NCBI RefSeq assembly: GCF_020740795.1
Contig: NC_067289.1
Span: 22,804,608 to 22,868,607 of the forward strand
Length of the DNA: 64,000 bases
Reading direction: 5' to 3'
DNA from: Apus apus
Lineage: Eukaryota > Chordata > Aves > Apodiformes > Apodidae
Program-made: the position numbers and the translations under genes
The notes under the pieces: model-generated
Told to the model about the DNA's origin: nothing
The model's input: only the letters and a program-made list of their open reading frames with translations
The model's database searches: none
Shown: positions 1 through 33,654 of the stretch, piece by piece
Layout: each line of letters begins with the position of its first letter
How positions within the stretch are numbered: position 1 is the stretch's first letter

Positions 1-3000
1 GGAAGTTAATTGCTATATTGATCTTATCTGGTTTGACTGTCTCTGGAAATTTATGGCATTCACGTTGGATGAATTGGTTAGAGAAAGAGAATTTTTTTTT
101 AATATTTCTTTAGTATAATCTGCATGGATACTCAGAGGGAGCACTAGAAAAGGAACACAGTATTAAACACAGAAATGCTCATCTGTGCTTCAGCAGATAA
201 GCAGGCACACTTGCAGAAAGTAACTAGTTATTTGCTGAATTACCTAGGCAACAAACTTCTTTTGGTCCTGCCCATTCAGGATTCCAGAAAATTACTTGAC
301 TCCTGCTGGAAGGACTTGGAGAGCATTCCCAGGTAAAAGCCAAGTACAGCAGAACAATGTCATGAATAGAGGAAGAGCAAAGTTACTGGAACAGTTCATC
401 AGGGTTACCAGACAAAAAGGAATCAACAACTAACTGCATAAATAATTGAAGCGAAAACTATATTATGTCTGGTTTTCTAAACTGTTATAAACTCATGACT
501 TCTGAGGGGGCTGGAGGGGCTGTAACCAAGCAACAAGTACTGGAACTTGGTCCTCTCTTCTGGAAAAACAATGGGCTTGCAAGTCATAATGACATATCTG
601 GCACTGGAGATTGAGTCTTTCCATTGGTTTTATGTTCTTTGGATCAAGCCATAAAAACAGATGTTTATGGAATGAAGAATGGCATTTTTATTTGGTTTAG
701 GAGGGACTTATTTTAGTATGAAATCTGACTTTTCTAATAAAATGTAGGCCAGCAATTTCTGGATGAAGTCACATGTAAGTAATGTTTTGAGATTTTTTTC
801 CTCAAAGTTTCTTTAAAATAAACCAAAACAAAACTTGTCTCTTTCTCTTGTGTTTGCCAATTTATCTGTGGGTGTAAAAAAAATAAAACAAAACCATATC
901 CCAAGTGAAGTTGGTGGCATGGAGCATCCTTGGGGGTTGATGTGCAATAATGATTTCCCCCGTTATATCTCACTGAGATATTTCCCCTTTCACCTTAAAA
1001 CACAACTTTTTATATTGAGTGAAATTATTGCATCCCTAATCCACAGATGCACATAAGCATATGTTTAACCTTATGCCATTGAATCCAACTGGAGCAGAAT
1101 CAAACTTGTATGTGCATAGAGAAAAAACCCAGAAGGTATCTGCCAGATACCTGCCAGATTTTTCAGAAGAGCTTGAATCCAGCCTTCTTTTACAGAGGTC
1201 ATGGCTTAGAGCTCATTGAAACTGATAGGCAAACTGCCATCCATTTTAATGAGCTTTCTGTCTGTCCTAACTTGTACAAATGCCATTTCTGCCTAATTCT
1301 CAAAATTTGAAACATCTTATCCAGAGCTGCCAAGACAAACAAGAACAGACATTTGATGAAGCCACCCAGAGATGAAAACTCTGATATGAGGGCAGCCCCA
1401 TTTGCCTCCATCCACACATTGATTATCAATCTCATGTTTCATCTTTTCATACGTTGTTAATAATTCCTGATGGAATACAACACTCATTAAGTGCTTCCTA
1501 ACTTATTGAATATAAGCTTCATCAGGTAATTTTAATCATATTAAAATAATTCTAAATTAATTTTGATAAACAGCTTCCTGTTGCAGCCTTGCAAGCTTCC
1601 TTTTATGCTGTGTCATTTGAAGTAGTATCTCTGGTTATTCTCCTGTCTGACTTTCATCATTGCAGATGCTGCTGTATTTCCACAAATAGTTATATTTCTT
1701 TATGTAACTGCTGAAAACTGCTGAAGAGTTATGTTTCATTTTTTTTTGGTGGAGAACTGATTATCTGAATTGTACTGAAAAAATAATTTCACTTAATCCA
1801 TCAAAACCTTGCCTTCCTGAAACTCAGATCTTGCAAATATGGGAATGCTTACGAGTCACTACAGCACTACTTTATTAAACTGGCTTTACAAAGTTGTCAT
1901 ATGTTAGATATTTAAGATAAATAGGAATAATCTCTTAAAGTATGGAAAAGGAAAACTACTCATAATACATTTGACTCATTCGCTCTGCACTTATCAATTC
2001 CAGAAGTTCTCGATATTTTTATTCCAGGCAGCCTTTCCTTTTGTCTGAAATACTTTGCACCTTTCCCTGCCTTTCTCCCCAGTATATTCCTGTCTCACAT
2101 GTACATCTGTTCATTCACAACACTGAAATATGTTTAGGGTGTGCAAAACCACACAATATACCAGACTCCACCTGCACAGCAAACCCATTTTACATGCATA
2201 TTTACAGATAGGGATATTTGCACATCTATATATATTTGTGTGTACACTTGTGTATATATCTACACCCACAAGCATACTTACATGTAACTATTGTGCACAG
2301 ACAGGCAGGAGAGCAGAGTGAAACTGTTCTTATACGGATGAAAATTTCATGGAATTTCAGTCCAAATATATCTTAAAACATATCTACTCTCTTTCAAAGA
2401 TGTATCCATTCTTACTTGTGTTTCAATGATACAGTATGTTGTACTAAAATACATTCCTGGTTGAGGTTACTCCATTGATGGCCAAGATAGTAAAAACCAC
2501 ACAGCTCTACATGGGCTAAGAGAGGGGGGTAAGAACCAGAAAGCACATACAAGCAATACAGATGAGTGACAAACATAATTTGGTTGTTTAAAATTCAGAG
2601 ACAACTGCCCCTGTTGCAACCAAAGGAGGAACTGAGAACTGTGAAAGTGTATTTACTGGCAGAACTTGTTGACATCTCTGATTTTTTTATCCCTATTCTT
2701 TCCCCAAGTCTTATTGCAGGAAGAAATGTAGTTCAATTGAACGTCTTGCTATTCACTGTCTGCAAGGATAATAAAGATGTTCTCTAGCTGAAAACAGAAA
2801 GCAGGGCCTCCTATAAGCATGGAGAAGTGAGAAGCATTATGAGGACTACCTATTTTTATTAAAGGTGTTTGTTCATGCAGCTCTTGTCAGGAAATCCAAA
2901 GAATTTGTTCCCACTTGCTTTCAGTTTGAAAAAACAGCAGCCTTGTGTTACAAGAAAGGAGAAACAGCCTTATTTGTCTCCAGTGCTTCTTACATAGGAA

Positions 3001-3514
3001 GGAGACAGATGCACTGTAGTTGTCCACAATTCCTGCATGTAAAGCTAGAAACTGGCGTGTCCTGCCAAAAGAAATGAAATGTAATGAAAATGTGTTTCTG
3101 GTCAAAGTCAGGGACTGCATTTGCAGTCTCACAGTATATGTGACCTGAGGGCCATAGGACGTTCTCCTCTAGGCATTACTGGGGGTATTTAAGCATTCTT
3201 GGCACTGATTTTCCATTGCTTTGACCTTCAGCTAAGTATCTGTACCTGCTGCCATGCAGGTGTGAGTGCTGGCTTCACTAAATGGGGAATTTCTGATTAA
3301 CAAGCACTTTGCATTCACAAGGCACAGATGTAAACATCTACTTTAAATCAGGTCTGCTGTCTTTCCAACCCATTTCTGGTACTGAGGACACCACATCTGT
3401 TGGCTGGGCTTCCTGGAGCATGTGTTTGTAACCCCTGATTAGGGAACCTCAACCAGTTTCTCTCTCTGCTTTAGCTGTTTTCATCCAAAATCTTCTCTGA
3501 AGACATATATGTAT

Positions 3515-3534
3515 ATTTATTTATTTATTTATTT
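3515..3534. repeat. (ATTT)5 microsatellite
   Basis: Five perfect ATTT units followed by a further T. Confidence 0.95.
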
Positions 3535-6500
3535 TAAAATAGGTTTGTCTCCCCCTTCTCACATCTTTGTTTTAACAGAAATGAGGTGATAGAAGCAGCA
3601 ACTTTTCTTTAAGGAAAAAAACAACAAAACCATACTATTCAGCTCCATCCTGATCTTTGGACTTCAAAGAGGCTGAATCCACTGCTGGCCTAAAGAGGGG
3701 CTATGAAGGTGCTGTTAAACAGTTTATAGCACTATATTCTCCAGTCACAGACTTGTCAGACCACTGAACTAGTCTCAAACATAAACCAAACCCATCTTTC
3801 AGCTGCTCCACCTTGTCTTGCTCTGCCAGCTCCATGCTTTGTTCCAGCAGTCGGGAAATTCTTTTCTCCTTGACTCACACCAGGGAAAGAAGGGGATCCT
3901 GTCTTCAGCAGGAAATACTATGTGCTGTCATTGCTTCTTCAGGGAAACAGATCTTACTAGAAAACTAAGTGACCACATGTAATTCTCTTGATTAAGGTAG
4001 TTTAATATTTCTGATACATGTACTTTAATGTCTTCCTTCAGACTTCATAGTTTTTGCAGTTGAATTGTGAAAGATCAGCAGCTGAGCTTCAACAGTATTC
4101 CTCCTCATTTTGCATGCTGCCTTTGCTGTTTTGTAGAGCTACTGAATGCAAAATGAAGCTGCAAGAGTGTGTTTGCTCTGTAGCAAGCAAGGCATGAAGT
4201 ACTTCTTTCTAAGGCTGTGGAGTACATCCAGAATATTCATAACGGTGTTGCAGGAGATGTGATTTAATGTGTGACATTTAGTGCGACACCAGGTGATTAA
4301 TGCTCATGGTAAAACACAGGTTGGTTTAAATAAACAAAACTAAATGTATTTTTATGGTTATAGAAATCATGTGTGACTTCTCTGAGGGAATATCTTCTGC
4401 TATTCCCAAATGCTTCCTATTTGTTGGCTTGTTTTTAAATGCTTCGATTGTTCACAGGACTTTCCTGCCACAAAAAAATCCACTGATACTTTGGCTCAAC
4501 AAGGCTGTGACTTGGGCAGTAGCTTGGGACACAGTGGGTAGCTGCACAACAGTCTCCCTCTTGTTTTATGAACAGCAATTTACAGCACCATATTGTTCCA
4601 CTTTTCAGCCTTAGAAACACATGAGAGCTTAAAAGGGCAGGGACCCTAACCCAGTGCCAAACTAGCAGGATTCCTTCTTTCCTGCCCCAAGGGCATTTGG
4701 CCAACTGTACCTGTTGGTCCCTCAGCATGAGAGTTACGTCCCTGTTCTGGCAATGGTATTTGCTGTGCAAGGAGTCACTTGGGTTACAGTCACACAATTG
4801 GACCAGAGACCAGTTCTAAGTCCAGTGTGTGCCCTGGCAGTGCTCCAGCTGCATACTGGAGCAAACCCATATGATTGAGACCATCATCCTTCTGCACCTT
4901 CCCCTCCATGGGAAGGAAACACAAGTGTGGAAACTGCTAGAGCGTATCCCATGCTAGTCAGCAATCCCAGGCAGAAGAGCCAAGGAGAAGCCAAAAGGAG
5001 CACAAGCCTCACAGCAGAGACAAGCTCACCATCTCTCTTTGGATCCCAGATCTTAGCCAACAAGTCAGTAAAACAGCACTTGCCTGCACAACAACAGCCT
5101 TGCCCCACATGAAGCAAAATTTTAACCCGCAAGGCTCTATTCTGAAGTTCTGCAATTGAGAACAGAGTAAAGACACTGATTTTATGCTGCTCTGCTAACT
5201 GTGCTGGGGAAATCTGAGTCCTAACTGCTGTGTCTGTGCAGGTTCAGACAGTGCTACAGCAGCTTATTGCTACATTTGCAATGGCATGACACACAAAAGC
5301 AAACACTGTCAGAGATGCCCCTTGGTTTATTAGGAGATTGTGTCTTCCATATGTCTGTGCTTAATGTGTACACACCTGCAAAATTAATAATCTCCAAGCT
5401 CCATTTAAAATACAGGTTTTGTACAGAAACTAAAAAATATGCAGGGCTTCACAGCACTGAAGGAGACAGTCTGTGGAGTTGTCAGGATGCACTTCCTGGG
5501 GAAACAGCAAAGACTTCTATCTACGTCTTCTTGAATGCTGTTCAGATTATCATGCTTACACTGAAGGGTGGAACATGGGGTGCCAGATGGCTAACAGGCC
5601 TTCTGAAAAATAGCCTTCTATGTTGGTTTTTGGTTGCTTTTTTTCAACTTGTCATGGAACTATCATAGTATAATCTCTGTACTCTTGTTGGTCATAGAAG
5701 GAAGAATATTTAAGCAGATGTTATCAAGGTTACGACAGCCTGAATTAACTTATCGTGAGGATATTTCTTAGTGCACTGCCAATAAATCTAGTAACAACTT
5801 GCTGTATCTAGAAAATAGATGCAAAGTAATACAGAAGCAGCATGTAAGGGCATCAGTTCTGCCAGCTCTTCAAATAGGGGTCATGACTCCTCTTCAGGGC
5901 CCTCTGTGCTGACAGTGGCTGGGTGCTCTGCCACTGCCCATTATGTCAAACTCCTTTATTTCCCCAGGATTCTCTCCCTTCATCTGTCTACTTGTATTTA
6001 CCTTGTGAATTCTCTGTGCAATGGTTGTAGGCAGAGAAATATGCTGCCAACAGTCTCAAGAGGCCTGAATTCACCTCGTTTAACTTTAGACTGAAAGACA
6101 GGAACCTAGCCAAGCTAGGCTCCCTAAACAGTTACAGAGAAAGCGAGAGGGACAAACAACCTTTTCATTCCATTATAGGCATCCTGCACCAAGGAAAAGT
6201 TCTCCAGCCTCTAAACCAAAGGGCATGAAGTGGCTAAATTATTTTGTACTGTACTATCTTATGGCTTCATGCAAAGATATTCAGGTTAGGTTTTGCTTAC
6301 TTACTGTAACACAACAGTGAAATAGTAACAGTATCAGTGATTCTCATAGTAATGCTTCTCATAGTCCACAATTAGTGGAGTGCCTGCATGTGTACACGAA
6401 GAAAATACAACTTCAGAAATTCTCCATCTTTCATGCCTATAGTCTTGTGATTCAAAACCTGATTCATTTTTTCAGGTACATGGCAGGAATAATTTTTTGG

Positions 6501-9500
6501 AAACAGGGAAAAAATGGAGTTCTTACTAATAACAGAAAATCCCAGGTATGTCAGTTCCCACCCAGATCTTTGTCCTCATGCTTCAGGACATAGCCTGAGA
6601 GAAATCTGCATGTGATCTAAAACTGACTGAAACTAATGGCAATTTTTAAAATTATTATTATTGTCATGGATTACAAAGGGATCTGGAGGAGGCTCCAGAT
6701 GACTCTGAGGAAATTTAGCTTTTTCTGATAATGAACTTTTGTTGTGTTTGTTTGCTTGACTAAAACATTGAAGGTTATGGAACTAGGCATTTCCTAATTT
6801 CTACTCAGAAGTAAGTGCACTTTCTCTCTGAGGAAGGTTGCTGCCTACCTTGTTGCAATCATCATGGTGAAGAGGAAGAACTGGTAACATCCTTGGCTTT
6901 GGTAAGTGCTGGATACAAGGCCAGCTATTTTACTCATAGTTCTAAGCTTTCTGTTCCACGTTTGGCATAGCTCAATAGGAATCAAGAGTTCGCTTCCTCA
7001 AAACACTTTATTCCAGAGATGCATACAGGTTAAACTTGGAAGGACACTGGAAAATAAATGAATTGGAAGTATTCAAGGTTAGCCTGTTCAACTTGCACCC
7101 TATGAAACTGTAGCAGTAAGATCAGCATTGAAATACTGTGACAATTTACAAGTTTTTGGGTTTCACTGAGGGCTTTAATAGCAGTTCAGCTGATGAAAAC
7201 ATATCCTTGGTTCAGAGTTGGCAGGAGAGTTTTATAAGATCTGGAAAATGACCAACTGTCACTACACAGCAGCAATTCCAAGCTGCAGCCTGACCCAAAG
7301 AGAACATTTCCCACCGATGAATTTTAAGACCAGGAGTTGTCTTGTGATAAACTTAAGATACTTTATTAATTTCTGTGTCAAACTATGCCAGCTTTCTGGC
7401 TGCTATGTTTAGATATATGCCATTTACAAAGTATACTGACAATGACAAAAGCCTTATACTGGCTTTTTGTATCAGACTGGTGAGATTTGGCATTGTCCAG
7501 ACCATACTCCTCACAGGTTTCAGGACAAGATGGACTTCTTGATGTCTTTCATTTCTTAGCATGTTTTGATATATTTATTTCACTCTGTTCAGCCAATGCT
7601 ATCATACAGTTACTGCTTGTAAGCATTGCAAGCAGCTCCAAGTTGCTTGGTTTTAAAACATGACTCTTTACAAATCTGTATCAGTAGAACAAAAATTTTT
7701 ACTATTATTAGGTCTAAACTGTTTTGGTAGCATTAAAATACTTGAAGGAATGGTTGAAACCTACCTAAACAAATTGTTCTTAAAGAAAACAGGATTTATC
7801 CATGGCCAGTTCCAAACCCTTAACAAGAGCATAGAAGACATGATTCAGACACAATTCAGACTTCCTCTGTATGTTTTTTTTTTCTTCCTTCCTTAAAAGC
7901 ACTTCCACACAAATACAGAATAATTTTCCTGTACAAACTCTTCCCTCAGTTGGCCCAAAGGATGACTCTTTCATGGGAAAGAGAAGTGTGTTTATGAGAG
8001 ATATATAGAAAAACAACTTGTTATCAGTGAAGCATGGGTCATATCTGAAACATCATTCATACTGTGATTCTGTGTGGCTGAAAAGATAAAAGCTCAGGCA
8101 ATGGGCTAAGTTCCCCAGGTGCAGGAACAATTCTGATATTTTTCTTCAGCCAGGTCCTGGTAGACCTAGAATTTTACTACCATTATCTGCCAGAATAGTT
8201 TCTAGAACACAGTGTTGCAAACACATCATTAAGAAGAAAAAATCCAGGCTATTTGATCCCAGTCAAAAGCAGAGAGTGCTAAGAAGACTTTTGCATACGT
8301 TTTTTGGGAATAGCTGCCAACAATTTGAGCTTTGTTGTGTTTGTTTGTAGTTGCATCTTTCTAAAAATCATTAGCTGTCTGACCTGCAGACAAAGCCATT
8401 AACTAAGTTTGGAGGCTGCATTTGTAAGGTGTTTTGAAAAAATCTGAACAACTTCTAAAATAGCAACTGGAGCAGAGACTCACCTCTAGTCTGGATAATA
8501 ACTTACCTCACCATCTTTCTCCATTTAGCTACCTGCCAGAGTGACTGTGAATAGGGCTGATATCCTTCATTAGCTTTACAGCCCTGACTGTTGCACTATA
8601 CTATTGTCCACAAACTGTAATTTAAACTGCGTTCTATTACATGACATTTATCTAGCTTTTTATTCAGTTTGTCTAATGCCTGGAAAAATTGGTCCATGGC
8701 TCAGGCTTCTAATTACTGCTGTGAAATGAAAAACATTCACGTGGATGTTGTTGTAAGAGCAGGTCTATTATAAAGAGAAATCACCTGAGAAGCCCTGGTG
8801 AAGCCTGGTTGCTGGAGGTAACAGTTACGTACTATCCTTGAGGAGTTTTGCAGTACCAGCTCTGTTTGTGTATTGTGAATGGTTTCCCATGTGTAAACTT
8901 TGCTTTATAGCCCTTAACCAAAGGCAGCCGGAAGCCAAAGACAAGCTACTGAACCAGCTCAAAAAGGTCCCCAGCAAGCAGGCAGAGTCTTCATTCTGTC
9001 TGGACCCCTGCAACTACCACAGCTTGATGCAAAATCCTTGGGGACTGCAGACAGTTTCACAAATTAATCTACAATTTCTCATCAGCTATGTCAGTAGATG
9101 CAGAGAAGCTCACAGGAGAAATGAACTCACTTCTTGTTAGTATTCTCTGAGTTACTAAGGCACCACTTTTCCTCCTCCCTGGCCTTGGGTTTTGGGGGTA
9201 AATCATCTGTCTTTTTAATGCCTGTATTTTCTTTTTTCATTGTAGAGAGAAAACAAAGATTATCCACTAAAAAGGACAGAAACAACTCAAAAATTAGCTT
9301 GTAAACACTGCTTTTGGAGAATGCCTTGTCTTTTTTTAGAAAATTATCAAAGTTTAAATATTGCCTCCTCTCCTGGAGAACAACTTTCAGTGGTGTAACC
9401 TCACTACAAGGGGAGAGCACCTGGGAACCTGCTCAAGCAAGAATTCCAGTGACTGTATGTGAGGCAGCAAGGAAAGGAGGAAATAAGAGCAGTGGGCAAA

Positions 9501-11530
9501 AGAACAACAACAGAATAATAGGCTCAGCACATCAATAACTTCAACCCTAGTTATTTCTGTCTTGTAGTTAAGAAAATGTGTCTCTTTTGCAGCACTGACA
9601 CCCTGAAGTAACCAGTTTAACCCATCTCCATAAACAGCAGTAGAGCTAAAGAGAACAAGCTTTTGCTTTTTACCCCACACCAGGTACACAAGACAACCAC
9701 ACAGGTTGAAGTGGGCAGGGGTTTCCCTATCAACAATGAACTCAATCCAGCAACCTGTTAGCAAGAGTCAGAGAATGGTTTGCAACACAAAGCAGGGTTC
9801 TCATTTGTTTTGAGCCCACTGCCCCAATAACTAATCTCAGGCACCTGGGTTTACTTATGCTCTCAAACTCCAGAAATTCTCACTGATTTTATGAGGACCT
9901 ACATGTAGCTGAGTCCCATTCAGGATATTCAGTTTACCAACACTCCCATAGGATTACTGTCAATGGGAAAGTACTTCTCAGCTTCTTAGGATAGAGTGAC
10001 ATCTTGTGGTTTCTTCTTTTGACCATCATTGAAAAATAAAAAGTAGACACTAAAACCTTGAGTAATTTTTGTTTGTTTCTGGCGTACCACTAAGATCCTA
10101 TTTGTTTGAGCTGATTCCCAGAAAGTGATGTTTCTGGTTGGTTTTTTTTTGTTTGTGTTTTTTTTTAAAGTCAGCCTAGCTCCCATTAAGTACATGTTTT
10201 ACTGTGCTAAACAACCATCAAAAAGGCTTTTGCAATGTTAATGAACATTAGTGCTTGAAACCACAACAAAAACATACAAAAATTTGTCAGGTTGTGTTAG
10301 TATGAATGTAGCACTAACAGGGAAAAAAAAAAATCACTTTGTGCCCATGGTCGTGTAAAAGTGAGTGGTTCTTAGTTAAGGAAGTCAGTCTCCAGTGGCA
10401 GCACCACTACTAACAGGATTTGTATGGAGAGGACTCTTTCCAATCACAGCTCCAGGCTCCAGCAGATGTATGCAAGAACTACAATGCCAGCATCAGGGAA
10501 TTGCATCTCACACTTCAACTCCATTGGCAGAACAAAAGGCTCTCAGTAGACACTGTCATATCATGGGTCACTTACACAGCACAACTACAGAAGTTTCAGT
10601 AATTTATTTTCTGATATAGCCTCCAGCACAAAATACAATTCTTAATTTTTTTTAAGACTGTACACCTGAACTCACATATGAGCCACTATTGACAAATTCC
10701 CCTTACCAAAAAAAAAATACAAAGACAAAATTATTTTGCTAGTTTTGTCTCAAAAAAGCAATAGCATCTTTGAAGAGAACACCATACAAAATCCAGATAA
10801 AAAACCACAATGGAATAGTATTAATATACCTCAATAAATTTGTAACAATACTTAGGATACTATCATTACTGAAAAACAGTATTGAGAGCTGTTCTTGTGG
10901 TCTGCAACTGAGATCTTTGCATAATCTGGTAACAAATCAATTCACATTGATGAAAACCAGGTAATTTTCAATTTTCAAGGAACATGAAAAGGCTATTTTG
11001 CATCGGTAAGGACAAGGAGAGTATGAAGTGAAATAACCAGTGTTTGCACTTGTTTCTGCTGGCTTTCCTATTTCCCTCTTTTAGGCAGTTCTCAGAAAAA
11101 GATCTGGAATAGGTTGTTCTGCATCATTCCACTCAGTCCCTGTGCTCAGTCTAACTGCTAGGGAAGTCTGTGCACTTGCCTGGTATCATCTATAAATACT
11201 TCTGACTGGCAGCTGTCCTTCCATAATTCCATACCTCTATCTTCAGTCCTCCCCTTGGTAAGAAACATCTATGCTGCAAAGAACTAATGCAAAGAAAACA
11301 CAAAATTGGTCAGGAAGAACTTTCAATAGAGTGAAAATAAACATGATTGAGGGCTGTCATTCTGCTTTTGCACATTCTTCCAAATCATAGGGAACACTTA
11401 AACTGAGCCTGAAAAAAAGGAATAGCTTAAAAATCAGGCTCCCATACTGTTAAAACCATAAGAGGTCCTTGGCATATGGGTCACTTCTACAGACACTAGG
11501 TGATGTTCACAGAATCATTTAAAGATACAG

Positions 11531-11569
11531 AACCAGCTCCTGTGTAACTCCATGTCAAAGGAGCTGGTT
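11531..11569. repeat. Perfect 11-bp inverted repeat, 17-nt loop
   Basis: Left arm AACCAGCTCCT (11531-11541) pairs exactly with right arm AGGAGCTGGTT (11559-11569), about 1.5 kb past the SERPINI1 polyadenylation site. Confidence 0.9.
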
Positions 11570-13034
11570 TTACCAGCAGTGAGACTAGTTCCATTATGTT
11601 AGTAAAATTAGCCCCTGGCTCCTACTTAGCAGTACTCCCTTTTTTTCCCCCTGCTTCCAATCATAACATTTTTAGCTACACAGAACTAAAAGGACAAATT
11701 TTGTCTAAATTTGAATACAAAAACTGTCTCACTAAATCCAGACTACAATACACTAAGGGTAATAAGCAACACCAGCCCCCTATGGAGCTCCACTTTCCTT
11801 CTGTGCAACAGAACTGAACAATTCAAGGAGACAGGGCTAGAAATGTGTTCAAATGCCCTTTCTCCAAGGGACCATACCCAGCCTCCAGAGAACATCCATC
11901 ACTTTGCAGTTTGAACTGCATGATTTGCACTGGCAGTATATAAAAGAGTGAACGTTGTGTCAAATTTTGGAGGTTCTCTTTGCATGAATAACTTTGTGAG
12001 CAATATCTATGCTGTTTTGAAGTGAATGTTTGCTAGAGAAGCCTGTAACTAAAATTCAGCCAACACTTATTTGTTCCCATAGAAATCAAAAGACAAAACT
12101 CCTATTGACTGAGAAGAAACCAACTTATTATCCAAAAGTTTGTATTTATTATCTGTTTCAAAGGACCTGCTCCTTTCTTTTCTCCTATTCCCTCTTACCT
12201 TTTTAATAACTTCTGTTCTTTTTGTATTTTGCACAACGAAGGAGGAAATAATTATATGCCTCTTTGGTGACAACTGGTACTTCTCTTGAAAATGGAAACA
12301 GCAACTAATTCCCCTCCTAATATTTATTTGTGGTATGTCTCATTCTCCTGTCAGTAAAAAGTTGAGGAATAAAAAGGGTTATATTGTTCCTTTAAACATT
12401 TATTAGTAGAATACTTTAGAGACTTAAAATTAAAGATTTTTTTGTTTGTTTTCTTTGAAAAAGATCATTCTAGATTCCTGAAGTGACATCCTGCAAAGCT
12501 TGTGTTAAAGCAGAGCAACTGCTTTGGGGAGAAAAATATGTGCATACAAGTGACATTACTATTCAACTATTTTACTTCAGTCACATACACAGCTATTCTA
12601 CACTGACTAGTCTCAAATATTCATGCGATCAAATTTTATTGGCATCAACAGTTGTGGAAGGGGAATTGCAGAGTTGCATGCAGGTGCATTCATAAAAGCA
12701 ACATTTTAGAATCACATGTGGGAGAGTTCACACAAAGTCTACCACAGTTATCTTATAGAATAAAATCCACTAGGCTTAATTTGTTCCATTAACTTTGATG
12801 AGACAGCACACCACAGCCTGTTTACTACTTTTATAGGAACAGATCACCATTTCCAGATGTAGTTCTTCAACTCTATAATAATTATCATCAAAGTTTGCCA
12901 TTTGCATTATTCAGAGCTGCACACATTCTGCTCCTGTCTCATTGATCAAGTCAGTCTTTGGACTGTAAAAATAAATGACGGGTAATGGATTTGCAAGGTT
13001 TTTTGCTTTACAATTCACTAGAACAAGAAACAGT

Positions 13035-13252
13035 TGGTGACATGTACACAATTTTATTTTAAGGACACAGCAATCACAATGACAAACAGAACCATTATTT
13101 TAATACTGGAAGCTTTCCTCTGGAAACTGACTCGCACACAGTTAGATCTGAAAGCATTTTAAACAATATCTTGGGGGAAAACACAGCAAACCTTAAATAT
13201 ATTAACTTCAAACTTTATGTGCTTATTTCCTCTTTTTGGTAGCTGATGGCAG
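13035..13252 (-). other. SERPINI1: SERPINI1 3' UTR
   Basis: The segment between the stop codon and the first plausible polyadenylation site is about 215 nt. It is AT-rich on the sense strand. The 3' end is estimated from the AATAAA hexamer and is not measured; longer isoforms running further left are possible because further AATAAA hexamers occur downstream. Confidence 0.6.
13053..13058 (-). terminator. SERPINI1 polyadenylation signal AATAAA
   Basis: The minus strand reads AATAAA here, about 195 nt past the stop codon. It is followed downstream by a T/GT-rich stretch (TGTTTCTTGTTCTAGTG on the minus strand) suitable as a downstream element. Cleavage is expected near 13030-13040. Confidence 0.65.

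Positions 13253-33654
<20,402 letters not shown>

Larger units (their letters stand above)
1..13030. other. Intergenic DNA downstream of SERPINI1
   Basis: I see no supportable gene, RNA gene or intact mobile element here. The open frames present (the longest about 130 codons, at 5267-5668) lack recognisable protein character. The DNA is AT-rich with short simple repeats, including (ATTT)5 at 3515-3534, a TA/TG-rich patch near 2220-2275, and a perfect 11-bp hairpin at 11531-11569. Transcription past the SERPINI1 polyadenylation site would run into this region. Confidence 0.7.

Noticed and set aside
5267-5668. 133-codon plus-strand open frame in the downstream intergenic region
   Set aside because: The translation has no recognisable motif, and its length is unremarkable across 13 kb of six-frame search.
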